A stretch of 64,000 nucleotides of DNA from an uncultured Alphaproteobacteria bacterium (GCA_944391405.1 CALXTN010000007.1:1-64000); one strand, 5' to 3'. Counted from the stretch's first letter, positions 35,419 to 44,175 are shown. A program made the numbers and translations. Notes: generated by a model not told the origin, from the letters alone.

Positions 35419-36222
35419 TTATTTCCAGAAATTCGCAATCCAAGCGGTTGGGCGCACATGTTTATAAAGTTTTTTTAAGCCACAAGGGTATTTTGCAGAT
35501 TGAGGATTAAGACACCAAACACCTTGTAAAGCTTCTCTTATTCCGGGTTCTCCATGAAAAGCAATCATTTTAAGCCCTTTAACGGGAGGAATTTTCGGCG
35601 TAACGAAAAAGCGTAATAGAGGGTGTGGAATACAATGAAAACGAAAACTCTTAAACCAATTATCGGGCCAAAACCAGATTTTGCCAAATTTTTCAATTAC
35701 TTTCGCCGAAACATATTGTTGTGTAGCTGTATAGTAAGTGTCAATAACTTCTTGGGGATGCTGTTCAAAATACTCTTTAATATAGCCGAGTGTCCCGACA
35801 ACCCAAGAATAACAGCTTGCTTGACCGACTTGATTTGCTTTTTTTCCATGTCTATGTGCCCAATCATTGATAGCATAAAATCTATCACTGATTGGATAAT
35901 CAAAAAATTCATCTAAATTTCCGACGATTAAAGAATCTAAATCAAAAAAGAAGACACGTTGTCCGTTAAGTCCTGCGAGATTATCATCACAAAGTCCTGA
36001 GGCCTTAGGGTGATTTCCAAAAATAAATTGCGGTTGAACATTAAGTTTTGGAATAGGGCGAGCAATAATTCCATCACTTAGCTCTTCAGCATTATCAGTA
36101 AAACAATAAAAGTTAATTTGATAAGAGGTGTTGCGTAAAATTGCTGAGTAGAGTCTATTAACGTCTTCGGCATTATACATTTTACCCCATTTTATAGTAA
36201 CAACATTAAAAAATTTTGTCAT
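35419..36222 (-). CDS. Putative glycosyltransferase (GT-A fold)
   Basis: 267 residues. The segment VFFFDLDSLIVGNLDEFF carries a DxD-type metal/nucleotide-sugar motif and resembles the GT8-like group; IWFWPDNWFKSFRFHC and IAFHGEPGIREAL follow in the acceptor half. This suggests addition of one sugar to a surface glycan; donor and acceptor are unknown. GGAGA upstream fits the start. It lies 18 bp downstream of the interrupted glycosyltransferase gene and should be co-transcribed with it from the promoter region near 37322..37441. Confidence 0.75.
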   Translation of the reverse strand: MTKFFNVVTIKWGKMYNAEDVNRLYSAILRNTSYQINFYCFTDNAEELSDGIIARPIPKLNVQPQFIFGNHPKASGLCDDNLAGLNGQRVFFFDLDSLIVGNLDEFFDYPISDRFYAINDWAHRHGKKANQVGQASCYSWVVGTLGYIKEYFEQHPQEVIDTYYTATQQYVSAKVIEKFGKIWFWPDNWFKSFRFHCIPHPLLRFFVTPKIPPVKGLKMIAFHGEPGIREALQGVWCLNPQSAKYPCGLKKLYKHVRPTAWIANFWK

Positions 36223-36239
36223 AAAAAGTCTCCATGGAA

Positions 36240-37307
36240 TTATTTGATTGTCGGAAAAGGAAAATCTTGAGGATTAAATTTATCTGTAATCAAATCGGCG
36301 ATATATTTTCCGATGATTAATTCATTAAAAAGTTCATGATAATGTTTCCAACCACGTTGAGCGACTAAAGCACGTTCTTTGGGAGAGTTTCTATAGAATT
36401 CAATTTTTTCAAGAAGTTAATCAGTAGAATTAAAAAAAGCCGCCTCATCTTCACCAAACAAATCATTAAAACCAGTATGTCTATCAACATATGTCAAACA
36501 ACCACAGCCCATTGCGTGCGCCATACGATCAGAAGAATAGAGATAATCATGGTTAATAACCGAAAGATTTAAGACAGAGGCTGATTTTTCAAAAGTATCT
36601 AAATAAGTAGCACCATTAATAGCAGGATCATAAATTTTTGGAAAAAAGAATTTATTAAGAGGAGCTTTTTTCTTTAAGAAATCGGCAATTTCCTTGCCGT
36701 AACACATTTTATCGGCAAATTCACGTAATTTAATCGGAGAAGCTGCAAATAGCAAGTCATATTCTGGATGAGGGTTTTCAAAAGCTCTGACATTTTCAAT
36801 AGACTTGTCAACAGGGTTAGGAATAAAGCCAATAATATGTTTTTGCGGTTCAAAACGTTCATACAATTTTTTATCGGCAGTAGTAATGAGTGTAAAATCA
36901 ACTGCATTCAATTTGGAAGCAATATTGAGAATATTATGTTTTCCCATTTCCGCATATGGATTAATGCAGTCAACATTCCACTGAATAATTTTTATATGAG
37001 GAATTTTTTCACGAATTTTTAGGAGTGTATCAACAGAAATAATGTCAGCATGTCCCAAGATGATGGCATCTGGTACAATATCCAAGCAGTATTTCAAAAA
37101 GCATTCATTTGTTTTTCGTATACTAAAAGGTGTTTTAGCTCCAAACCAAGACATTGCGCGATTGACATCTCTGTCATTAAAAGTTACGACGTTATGCCCA
37201 AGCCGAGTAAGACCATTATTAAGTTTGTAAGCCATTCCAGTCCAAAAACAACCTCTGATATAAATCGTTTTGAAATAAGCGCAGTGAACAATTTTCAAAT
37301 TTTTCAT
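36240..37307 (-). pseudogene. Glycosyltransferase gene with an in-frame TAA
   Basis: From the ATG at 37307 (GGAG upstream) the frame encodes 296 residues of a CgeB/GT4-like glycosyltransferase: GLTRLGHNVVTFNDRD, IIQWNVDCINPYAE, FIPNPVDKSIE and the donor-binding HAMGCGCLTYVDRHTGFNDLF. A TAA at 36417..36419 stops it right after DEAAFFNSTD. The same frame then stays open for 58 more codons to a stop at 36240, and that stretch (LLEKIEFYRNSPKERALVAQ, then GWKHYHELFNELI) is exactly the C-terminal helix expected of this family. So a point mutation probably truncated a ~355-residue enzyme by its last helices. Read-through or a sequencing error are alternatives. Confidence 0.8.
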
Positions 37308-37321
37308 ACAAAACTCCAGTA

Positions 37322-37441
37322 GCAAAAAAATGACCGTTTAAAAGCATCACCATGGAGATAAATAAATGTTGATAGATTCAAATAGATATTGCGAGAAATA
37401 AACACAAAAGATAAACTTCAAAAAAACGGTCATATTTTTGC
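37322..37441. repeat. 120-bp segment bounded by 18-bp inverted repeats between divergent glycan genes
   Basis: Left arm 37322..37339 (GCAAAAAAATGACCGTTT), right arm 37424..37441 (AAACGGTCATATTTTTGC): inverted copies matching at 17 of 18 positions, 84 bp apart. Each arm ends 12-14 bp from a start codon, so both divergent mRNAs would carry the same AAACGGTCAT element before the ribosome binding site. It could be an invertible promoter, a small MITE, or paired operators. Confidence 0.85.
37389..37417 (+). promoter_or_regulatory. Probable rightward promoter inside the inverted-repeat segment
   Basis: TTGCGA (37389..37394), 17-bp spacer, TAAACT (37412..37417). It now points toward the ParB-like/GT4 pair. 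I found no equally good leftward promoter in the segment. Confidence 0.5.
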
Positions 37442-37453
37442 AGAAACAAAGAG

Positions 37454-38092
37454 ATGAAACACATAGCACTATCGTCAGAACTCTATCAGATAAAAACAGT
37501 CGAGCTGCAGGTACTGCCAGTCGAAAAAAATTCCCAGCAAAACCTCAAAATAGATGAAATTATAATTTTATTGGATGAAAAAGGAAACGATAAACTAATT
37601 TCAGGAATTGAAAAAGTAATAAACTCAAAAGAAGAGTTTATGTCGGTACGCATGGCCTATCCGTCGTATTCTGCAATTCAAGCATTTTTGATAAATTTAA
37701 TAAAGCCGGTAAAGCGAAAATTTTATAAAGTTTTTCCCAAGGCCTATACGACAACCTTGGCATGTATTTTAGCAAATGACGTAATGCGGGGGGAACGCAA
37801 TGAAGCTAATGCATATCAATGGACAAATAAGAAGTGGCAAATCAGTCGTGAAGAGGCGCAAAAGCGCTATCATGATTTGTATACATCTATAAAAGAGCAT
37901 GGATATGATAAAAAAAGTCCGATGCTAATTATGCTCAATCGCAAATTTGGGGTAAAAGATCAAATTTTGCAAGGACATCACCGCATCGGTATTTGTAAAA
38001 GTTTAGATGTAAAAGAAGTAAGTATTTCTTTTTGGGCTGTACCGAAATCTTTTGAATTTATGAAACTATTGATTAAAAGGAAAAAATCATGA
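37454..38092 (+). CDS. ParB-like fold protein in a glycan locus
   Basis: 212 residues. The C-terminal half contains KKSPMLIMLNRKFGVKDQIL followed by QGHHRIGICKSLDVKEVSI, a ParB/Srx-like signature (GHHR plus helix and strand). Such proteins are seen inside glycan gene clusters without a known role; here the domain is unlikely to partition DNA. The first ~110 residues are not recognisable. Its stop overlaps the start of the GT4 gene by 4 bp (ATGA), indicating translational coupling. Weak AAAGAG ribosome binding site. Confidence 0.65.
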   Translation: MKHIALSSELYQIKTVELQVLPVEKNSQQNLKIDEIIILLDEKGNDKLISGIEKVINSKEEFMSVRMAYPSYSAIQAFLINLIKPVKRKFYKVFPKAYTTTLACILANDVMRGERNEANAYQWTNKKWQISREEAQKRYHDLYTSIKEHGYDKKSPMLIMLNRKFGVKDQILQGHHRIGICKSLDVKEVSISFWAVPKSFEFMKLLIKRKKS

Positions 38093-39216
38093 AAATAATG
38101 CTGGTTAGAGATAGAAATGTGTTGAATAACAATTGGCTGTCGTATCTGGCAAATTTGTTTTATGAACGCGGTCATGAAGTTGTAATAGCATGCGATACCT
38201 ATAACAAGTTAGGTACATCAGCACCTGGATACGAATTAAATCCGGCAGTAAAAATAGCAAATGTAAATGCAAAGACCTCGTCTCCACTAACAAATTTAAT
38301 ACATAGGTTAAGAAGTTGTTTTCCGTCATGGTTTCTATTTAATAAATTGATAAAAAAAGAAAATCCTGATGTGATGATATGCTATTTTCCCAAAGATTTG
38401 TACAATGTAACGTGTTTTCAACATCACAATATACCAATAGTTCAAATGATACATGGTTATCCACCAAGAGTATTTAAAAAGATACTTCAAAAAAGTAAAT
38501 TACAGAAAAAGTGGTATAAAAAGAGTTTTAAACAAGTAACAACGTATCAAATACTGATGGATTCATTTAGGAGTAAAATTGATCCGTTTTTTGAGGCTAA
38601 AAATATTGTAAGGATAGCCAATCCAGTAAAGCAATATGCAGAAGGGGAAATGGTGGATTTAAGTAAAGAAAAGAAACGTATTATTTATGTGGCAAGAATA
38701 GAAAAAAATATAAAGCGCCCCCATTTATTGGTAGAAGCTTTTGCAAAGATAGCTAAAGATTTTCCGGATTGGAAAGTCGAAATATGGGGAATGCGTAAAT
38801 ATCCAACTTATGAAAATGAAATAAATGAATTTATATCTAAGCATAATCTAGAAAAACAAGTGGCGTTAATGGGATATAGTACTGATGTTGAAGGACTGTA
38901 TCGCAGTGCAGATATACATGCTTTTCCAAGTTCAGGAGAGGGATTTAGCTTGGCAATAGCGGATGCAATGTCAATCGGTTTACCACATATAGGGTTCAAA
39001 GATGCGCATTCTGTAAATGAAATCATCGTAGATGGTCATAATGGTTTTTTGGCAGAAGATTTAGATGATTTTGCAAAAAAGTTAAAGATTTTAATGGAAG
39101 ACAAAGAGTTACGTATTAAGTTTGGGTCAAATGCGCATAAGGATATGGCAGCCTATGCTCCGGAAATTTTGATGGACGAATGGGAAAAGTTACTTACTCA
39201 AATTACCAAGAAGTGA
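38089..39216 (+). CDS. Glycosyltransferase family 4
   Basis: GT-B fold glycosyltransferase of 375 residues that uses a nucleotide-activated sugar. The donor-binding half is clear: IIYVARIEKNIKRPHLLVEA, VALMGYSTDVEGLYRSADIH and AFPSSGEGFSLAIADAMSIG with the E-x7-E type signature, then IVDGHNGFLAED. It probably extends a surface polysaccharide or lipid-linked glycan. Its start overlaps the ParB-like gene by 4 bp and has AAGGA upstream. A bidirectional terminator separates it from the convergent GT2 gene. Confidence 0.9.
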   Translation: MKIMLVRDRNVLNNNWLSYLANLFYERGHEVVIACDTYNKLGTSAPGYELNPAVKIANVNAKTSSPLTNLIHRLRSCFPSWFLFNKLIKKENPDVMICYFPKDLYNVTCFQHHNIPIVQMIHGYPPRVFKKILQKSKLQKKWYKKSFKQVTTYQILMDSFRSKIDPFFEAKNIVRIANPVKQYAEGEMVDLSKEKKRIIYVARIEKNIKRPHLLVEAFAKIAKDFPDWKVEIWGMRKYPTYENEINEFISKHNLEKQVALMGYSTDVEGLYRSADIHAFPSSGEGFSLAIADAMSIGLPHIGFKDAHSVNEIIVDGHNGFLAEDLDDFAKKLKILMEDKELRIKFGSNAHKDMAAYAPEILMDEWEKLLTQITKK

Positions 39217-39238
39217 TTTTAAAACAAAAAGATGTTAA

Positions 39239-39280
39239 AATAAGCTCAGCTAAAGAATAAACTTTACTGAGCTTATTTGT
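39239..39280. terminator. Bidirectional terminator between GT4 and GT2 genes
   Basis: 11-bp stem AATAAGCTCAG / CTGAGCTTATT with an inner CTAAAG/CTTTA pairing. Confidence 0.85.
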
Positions 39281-39304
39281 ATAAAAAACGAAATAGATAA
39301 AATA

Positions 39305-40291
39305 TTAGGGCTTAGAGCGCAAAACATCAGAAAGAGATAAGAAACGCTCTGCCATTTTATCCAAAAGAGCAAAATCGGGATTTAGTGGGAAAATCTTAGA
39401 TAGGATATATAAATAAAAATCTGCGGTAAAATACGGATGATGTAAATTCTTCTTAACAAATTTCCAGTTATCGGAGAGAGCTTTGGCATAAAGGATTGCG
39501 CAAATATTTTTATCTAAGGTATTTTGATAGTCTTTCAAAAAGTAGTAATGTGCAAAAAAACGGTCATTATCCAACTGATGAGTATTTTTGCTAAGATTAT
39601 TAGTTTCACGAGGTACCAAAACAACATTAGCTTGCATTTTAATAATCCCGTGCGCCAATCTGGAAGCGCGAAGAGGAATGCTCTCATCCTGAATAAAAAC
39701 GCGTGTATCAGCGCCACCAGTTTCTTGCAAAACTGAACGTTTGATAAGTTGCCCCATACGAGTAAAATGACCACCTAAAACAGTTTTAAGCGCATCGGCT
39801 TTATAAGTATAATCAAAATGTTCAGACATATATTCGGCTGCAATATCCATCGGTTCTTTACCTGTTTTAGTAAAAGATCCATAGACCATATCAGCATGGT
39901 GTATATCGGCAAGTTCAATCATTTTTTCGGTAGAATTAAGAGGAAAAATATCATCGGAATCAAGCATTCTTACCCATTTTCCTTGAGCTAAAGAAATTCC
40001 TTTATTGATAGAAATACTGATACCTTCATTCTTGTCTTTTTTCAGAATAATGACATTTTTCATCCCCTTAGTCATATCTTCAATAATTTGTACAGAGCGG
40101 TCATGAGAGAGATCATCTACAAAGATATATTGAGGATTTTTAAGCCCTGTCTGGTTTAAAAGAGCTTTAAGTACGGCCGGCAAATAAAATTCTTTATTAT
40201 AAACAGTCATCACAAAAGAAACATCAATATCATCTGAATTTTGCTCTAGATTTAACATCTTATTGCCGGAGATATTATTAAAATTAGTCAT
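39305..40291 (-). CDS. Glycosyltransferase family 2
   Basis: GT-A fold enzyme of 328 residues from the ATG at 40291; the extension to 40312 adds seven residues without support. Motifs: VSFVMTVYNKEFYLPAVLKA at the N-terminus, YIFVDDLSHDRS, GISISINKGISLAQGKW and the MLDSDDIFP DxD metal site, then VFIQDESIPLR resembling the catalytic ED region. Likely transfers a sugar during surface glycan synthesis, with the neighbouring glycosyltransferases as partners. No strong Shine-Dalgarno (TTGGAAC). Confidence 0.9.
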   Translation of the reverse strand: MTNFNNISGNKMLNLEQNSDDIDVSFVMTVYNKEFYLPAVLKALLNQTGLKNPQYIFVDDLSHDRSVQIIEDMTKGMKNVIILKKDKNEGISISINKGISLAQGKWVRMLDSDDIFPLNSTEKMIELADIHHADMVYGSFTKTGKEPMDIAAEYMSEHFDYTYKADALKTVLGGHFTRMGQLIKRSVLQETGGADTRVFIQDESIPLRASRLAHGIIKMQANVVLVPRETNNLSKNTHQLDNDRFFAHYYFLKDYQNTLDKNICAILYAKALSDNWKFVKKNLHHPYFTADFYLYILSKIFPLNPDFALLDKMAERFLSLSDVLRSKP

Positions 40292-40425
40292 TATAAGTCG
40301 TTCCAAGTACAAAATAAACCAAGCAGCATCATCGTAAAAAAGACAATCTACTAAGAGAAAAACTATAATTTTTTTTCACAATTTGCAAGCAAAAAGAAGT
40401 TATCCAAAACTTAAAACAAGAATAA

Positions 40426-40452
40426 ACAAAACTTCCATAATGGAAGCTTTGT
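40426..40452 (-). terminator. Terminator of the MORN-repeat lipoprotein gene
   Basis: 12-bp stem with one mismatch (ACAAAACTTCCA / TGGAAGCTTTGT) right at the gene end. Confidence 0.7.
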
Positions 40453-40453
40453 T

Positions 40454-41293
40454 CTAAAATTTAATTTTCTCAACTAGGTTTCCTTTGTCATAAATAATAA
40501 CTTCAAGCAAATCACCATTAGAATTAAATACTTTTGCCGTTCCGTCTAATAAATCATTTTTGCGCTGAGCTAAAATTTTGGGTTTTTCATTTTCGTAATA
40601 AGAATACGCCGGACCTTCACGTTTACCGTTAACATATTCAACATAAGAGGTAAGGTGGTTGCCAGGGGTATAAAAACGAGAAGGACCGTGCAATTTACCT
40701 TTTTTGTATGTTATGGATGACTTAACAGCACCATTGTCATAATATTCTTCAAACACACCATTTTTCTTTCCATTAATATAACTTCCTTTGCGCAGTAAAT
40801 CGCCATTTGGATAATAAGCGAGCTGTCCACCTTCAAGCATACCTTTATGAAAATAATTGATTTCATGCTCAGCCCCGTTTTGATAATAGGTAACGGTTTT
40901 TCCATGAGACAAACCATTTTTATACTGAGCTTCCATTATGAGATTTCCTTTTGTATCAAAGGCCTTATAAAGTCCGCTGATTTTGCCATTAACATAATGA
41001 ATTTCTTCTTTAAGCTGCATGTTATCGGTATAATTCTGATAAACACCGGTGATAGGTTTATGTGCGGCATCATAGCGAATACCATTTTCTTCAAAAGAAG
41101 TATCATCAGAATAAAGCGTAGTCAATTGCGCAACATGGCAAGCGGATAATAAAAGCAATATACATCCGGAACCAACAATTTTACGCATAGTAGATTTTTT
41201 CAGAGCTAATTTTCGTAAAATCAATTTTCGTAGAGCAATTTTTTTAGCAACAAAGCGTTGAGTCGCAATCGTTAAAAAATTTTTCTTAACCAT
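40454..41293 (-). CDS. MORN-repeat lipoprotein (YwqK-like)
   Basis: 279 residues from the ATG at 41293 (GAGGTG upstream). The C-terminal ~200 residues are about eight MORN-2 repeats of the Y-x-NG-x(2-3)-G form (YVNGKISGLYKAF, YKNGLSHGKTVTYY, YINGKKNGVFEEYY, YVNGKREGPAYSYY). A lipobox LLLLSAC precedes them, so the protein is membrane-anchored. Annotation pipelines call such proteins 'YwqK family antitoxin', a label not supported by function. Oddity: before the signal lie ~35 extra basic residues made of a five-residue repeat (IALRK, LILRK, LALKK, STMRK). A shorter start at MRKIVG would give an ordinary lipoprotein signal. Confidence 0.8.
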   Translation of the reverse strand: MVKKNFLTIATQRFVAKKIALRKLILRKLALKKSTMRKIVGSGCILLLLSACHVAQLTTLYSDDTSFEENGIRYDAAHKPITGVYQNYTDNMQLKEEIHYVNGKISGLYKAFDTKGNLIMEAQYKNGLSHGKTVTYYQNGAEHEINYFHKGMLEGGQLAYYPNGDLLRKGSYINGKKNGVFEEYYDNGAVKSSITYKKGKLHGPSRFYTPGNHLTSYVEYVNGKREGPAYSYYENEKPKILAQRKNDLLDGTAKVFNSNGDLLEVIIYDKGNLVEKIKF

Positions 41294-41392
41294 ATTCCAC
41301 ACCTCATTAAAAGCAAGCAAAAAGTATCTATAAAGTGTTAAAAAAAAGTAAAAAAATGTAAAGCTGTAGAAAAAACAAGAAAAACATAGAAA

Positions 41393-41421
41393 TTGCAAAA
41401 GATAAATGTAATCTATAATAA
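41393..41421 (+). promoter_or_regulatory. Possible promoter of the glutaredoxin-like gene
   Basis: TTGCAA (41393..41398) with TAATAA at 17 bp, or TATAAT (41414..41419) at a short 15-bp spacing. Confidence 0.4.
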
Positions 41422-41479
41422 GAGAAAGACTAGAGAAGAAATTAAAAATATAACACCTATTTAGTAGTAAGGAAGTAAT

Positions 41480-41839
41480 ATGATAAGATTTTTAAGTTTA
41501 GTAATAGTAACAGTTTTAATATCATTTCCCGCGCAAGCACGAAAGAAAAAAGCGCCGATTTTAGAAAATAACAAAGCTTATGTTGTGTACTTAGAAGGAT
41601 GTCCGATATGTGAGCAAGCAATGAACTATATAAATGAACGATATTATACGCGCCCCGATGTTGTTAGAGTAAATATAGAAACAGAAGAAGGCGCAGCTTT
41701 ATTAAAGCAATGTGCAAAAAAATTTAATTTTAATAGAGTTCTAGTTCCGGTAATATGCATTGGCGATAAATATTTTATGGGTTGGTCAGATAAAGCCTCT
41801 AAAAATTTTGATCAATATTTAGTTGAGTTGCATGAATAA
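41480..41839 (+). CDS. Exported glutaredoxin/thioredoxin-like protein
   Basis: 119 residues: signal peptide (cleavage after AQA), then a small thioredoxin fold. YLEGCPICEQAMNYI gives a C-P-I-C active site, and RVLVPVICIGDKYFMGW contains the cis-Pro and glutathione-site-like strand typical of glutaredoxins. Being exported, it probably reduces or transfers disulfides in the periplasm. It starts a short run of redox genes (to 44141). AAGGA ribosome binding site. Confidence 0.8.
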   Translation: MIRFLSLVIVTVLISFPAQARKKKAPILENNKAYVVYLEGCPICEQAMNYINERYYTRPDVVRVNIETEEGAALLKQCAKKFNFNRVLVPVICIGDKYFMGWSDKASKNFDQYLVELHE

Positions 41840-41899
41840 AAATTAATCTAATCTTGAAAAAAAGGAATAACATTATATTTAGAAACTAAAGGAGAGAAC

Positions 41900-42580
41900 A
41901 TGGAAGAAACAGCACTATTTGCGTTAAGTAATGGACTTTATGTATTGGGCGCTAAGGATAAAGACAGATATGTGGGTTCATTGGTTGATGCGGTTTCGCA
42001 AGTATCAATAGGTCCCAATATAATTATATTGTCGTGTATGAATAATAGCTATACCAAACAGACAATAGAACAAAGTGGTGTATTTTCTTTAAGTGTTTTA
42101 TCCCAAAAGACCGAGCCTCAGGTCATTGCAAATTTTGGCTTTCAAAGTAGTCGAGATGTAAACAAGTGGGATAATGTGGTAAAAGAAATTAAAGATGATT
42201 TACCATATTTACAAACGGCAATGGCAAAGATACGTGCTCGTGTCGTCAAAAAAGAGGTTTTTCCGAATAACACCTTGTTTATCGCAGAGGTAGAAGATGC
42301 CTTTGAGTATAAAAAGGGGGAAGAACCATTAACGTATTATGATTACAGAAATGGATTTAAGGAGAAGGTAATAATGGCATATCAATCAACAAAAATGGAA
42401 GAAAAAGTACAAAGAGCAAATGAAGAAGCATCAAAAACAACTCATAATAAAAAGAAGTGGGTTTGCACGGTTTGTGGTTATGTATATGATGAAGATGTTC
42501 CGTTTGAAGATTTACCGTCAGATTGGGTTTGCCCATTGTGCGGAGTTGGTAAGGAGCTTTTTGAACTAAGAGAAGCCTAA
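41900..42580 (+). CDS. Flavin reductase-like/rubredoxin fusion protein
   Basis: 226 residues in two domains. Residues ~1-165 match the FMN-binding split-barrel flavin reductase family ([49 protein letters not shown]). Residues ~178-226 are a complete rubredoxin: [15 protein letters not shown] and [10 protein letters not shown], four iron-binding Cys. This layout is known as high-molecular-weight rubredoxin, which passes electrons to oxygen- or NO-reducing flavoproteins in anaerobes; no partner diiron flavoprotein gene is in the window. AAAGGAGAG ribosome binding site. Confidence 0.9.
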   Translation: MEETALFALSNGLYVLGAKDKDRYVGSLVDAVSQVSIGPNIIILSCMNNSYTKQTIEQSGVFSLSVLSQKTEPQVIANFGFQSSRDVNKWDNVVKEIKDDLPYLQTAMAKIRARVVKKEVFPNNTLFIAEVEDAFEYKKGEEPLTYYDYRNGFKEKVIMAYQSTKMEEKVQRANEEASKTTHNKKKWVCTVCGYVYDEDVPFEDLPSDWVCPLCGVGKELFELREA

Positions 42581-42582
42581 AC

Positions 42583-42620
42583 AAAAACACCCGTATTCAA
42601 GAGAATACGGGTGAAGTTTT
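42583..42620. terminator. Bidirectional terminator
   Basis: Perfect 11-bp stem CACCCGTATTC / GAATACGGGTG with an AAGA loop, A and T rich flanks. Confidence 0.9.
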
Positions 42621-42635
42621 AAGTAAAGGTAGAAA

Positions 42636-43235
42636 TTATTGAGCTTTCGGATAACCGATAGCTTCAGTCATAACAACTTCTGTATCGCTATCAAGATTAA
42701 GAGCCTGCTTAATTTCAGCTCGGTTGTAAAGTCCACGAACAACACATTTTAAGTTTTCGGAAGCACAATAAAGACTGGCATTTTGATACATAGAACCAGC
42801 ATGCATTTCGCCATATTTTTTATCTTTGGTCACAAATAAGAGATGAACAGGAGCATCGAGTGCAAATTTCTGATCTTTAGCTAAGATATAACGTAAATCT
42901 TTATTATCGAGCTGTTTTAAGGAGTTGGCTTTAGCGTCATAAACATAAGAACCTGTCGGCAACAAAACATATAAATCAATATCTTGAAGATTTCTAGCAG
43001 TTGGGACAACACGTTTGCCATCTTCGGAAGAAATTCCCCAAGTTGCCCACAACAAGTCAGAAAGATTCTGTTCAGATAACATTTTTGTATCAAACGTACG
43101 ACCGGAGCGACGGGCAGCGATAGCTTCCATCAAAGGCATTCCCCCGGAAGTTGTAGGTTCTGGTAATTTAATATCAGCGGCATAAACGGAAGAAGCCGAG
43201 AGCATCATCATTGCGCCAAGAACAAATTTTTTCAT
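42636..43235 (-). CDS. Exported SagB/ThcOx-type nitroreductase
   Basis: 199 residues from the ATG at 43235 (GGGAGG upstream), with a signal peptide ending at VYAA. The mature protein is a nitroreductase-fold flavoprotein: EAIAARRSGRTFDTKMLSEQ at the FMN-binding start, LLWATWGISSEDGKRVVPTARN, HAGSMYQNASLYCASENL and the C-terminal TEAIGYP. This matches the SagB/ThcOx branch, here as a stand-alone periplasmic enzyme. Substrate unknown. It is convergent with the flavin reductase-rubredoxin gene and divergent from the lipoprotein flavodoxin, a compact redox neighbourhood. Confidence 0.85.
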   Translation of the reverse strand: MKKFVLGAMMMLSASSVYAADIKLPEPTTSGGMPLMEAIAARRSGRTFDTKMLSEQNLSDLLWATWGISSEDGKRVVPTARNLQDIDLYVLLPTGSYVYDAKANSLKQLDNKDLRYILAKDQKFALDAPVHLLFVTKDKKYGEMHAGSMYQNASLYCASENLKCVVRGLYNRAEIKQALNLDSDTEVVMTEAIGYPKAQ

Positions 43236-43406
43236 AAGACCTCCCAAAAAATAAACATTAACAAATAAAATATAGTCAGAAAAAGCATAAAAAATCTTTA
43301 ACAAAACCAATTTACCCACAAAAAAGGGGATAAGTAAAGAGAAGCATTGCTGACTTTTTCAATTTTTGCACTAAATATAAGCAGTCAAAAGAATAAAGGG
43401 ACGAAG

Positions 43407-44141
43407 ATGAAACGGCGAGAATTTATAATCAATTCGTTGATGACATTGGGTGGAACCACCTTGTTGTCAGCGTGTAAAGAAAAGAAACAGGTTAGGGCAA
43501 AGAAAGGAGAAGATAAGATGAAAGTATTGATGATAAACGGGAGTGCGCATGAAGAGGGTTGTACCTATACAGCTCTGAGTGAAATTTCAAAAGTCTTAAA
43601 AGAAGAAGGGATAGAAAGCGAGATTATCCAGTTAGGTGCAAATGCATATCGTGATTGCGTGGGATGCGGCGGCTGTCGTAAATTAGGACATTGCGTGTTT
43701 ACGGATGATATTGTGAATGAATTGGTAGAAAAAGCCAAAAGCGCAGATGGTTTTGTTTTCGGAACACCAGTATATTATGCGCATCCGTCAGGAAGATTGC
43801 TGAGTGTGTTAAATCGAGCGTTTTATTCAGGAGGAGCTGCGTTTGCATACAAGCCTGGCGCAGCAATAGCATCAGCCAGAAGAGCTGGCACGATAGCATC
43901 AATAGATGTGATAAACAAATATTTTACAATAAACAACATGCCGATAATATCTTCAACCTATTGGAACGAGGTTCACGGTAATACCCCCGCAGAAGTCAAA
44001 CAAGATATAGAGGGACTGCAAACGATGCGTAATTTGGGTAAGAATATGGCTTGGGCTTTGAAGTTAATAGAAGAGGGGAAGAAGCTTGGGCTTCAAAATC
44101 CCGAACTGGAAAAAGGAGCAAGAACGAACTTTATTCGCTAA
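43407..44141 (+). CDS. Membrane-anchored NADPH-dependent FMN reductase/flavodoxin-like protein
   Basis: 244 residues from the ATG at 43407 (AGGGA upstream). The start MKRREFIINSLMTLGG resembles a Tat signal, followed by lipobox LLSAC, so it is probably an exported lipoprotein. The catalytic part begins with MKVLMINGSAHEEGCTYTAL, the FMN-phosphate loop of the iron-sulfur flavoprotein/NAD(P)H:quinone reductase group, then CVGCGGCRKLGHC (four Cys that could hold an Fe-S cluster) and FVFGTPVYYAHPSG. Export of such a flavoprotein is unusual. Likely paired with the nearby redox genes. An internal ATG in the same frame could yield a cytoplasmic form. Confidence 0.8.
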   Translation: MKRREFIINSLMTLGGTTLLSACKEKKQVRAKKGEDKMKVLMINGSAHEEGCTYTALSEISKVLKEEGIESEIIQLGANAYRDCVGCGGCRKLGHCVFTDDIVNELVEKAKSADGFVFGTPVYYAHPSGRLLSVLNRAFYSGGAAFAYKPGAAIASARRAGTIASIDVINKYFTINNMPIISSTYWNEVHGNTPAEVKQDIEGLQTMRNLGKNMAWALKLIEEGKKLGLQNPELEKGARTNFIR

Positions 44142-44147
44142 AAAACA

Positions 44148-44175
44148 TTGACAAAATTTGATGATGGAGTATAGT
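44148..44175 (+). promoter_or_regulatory. Consensus sigma-70 promoter
   Basis: TTGACA (44148..44153), 16-bp spacer, TATAGT (44170..44175), 32 bp before the ATG at 44208. Confidence 0.7.

Noticed and set aside
40454-41293. Toxin-antitoxin role for the MORN-repeat lipoprotein, as the database label YwqK suggests
   Set aside because: It has a lipoprotein signal and no toxin gene beside it; MORN repeats alone do not support an antitoxin function.
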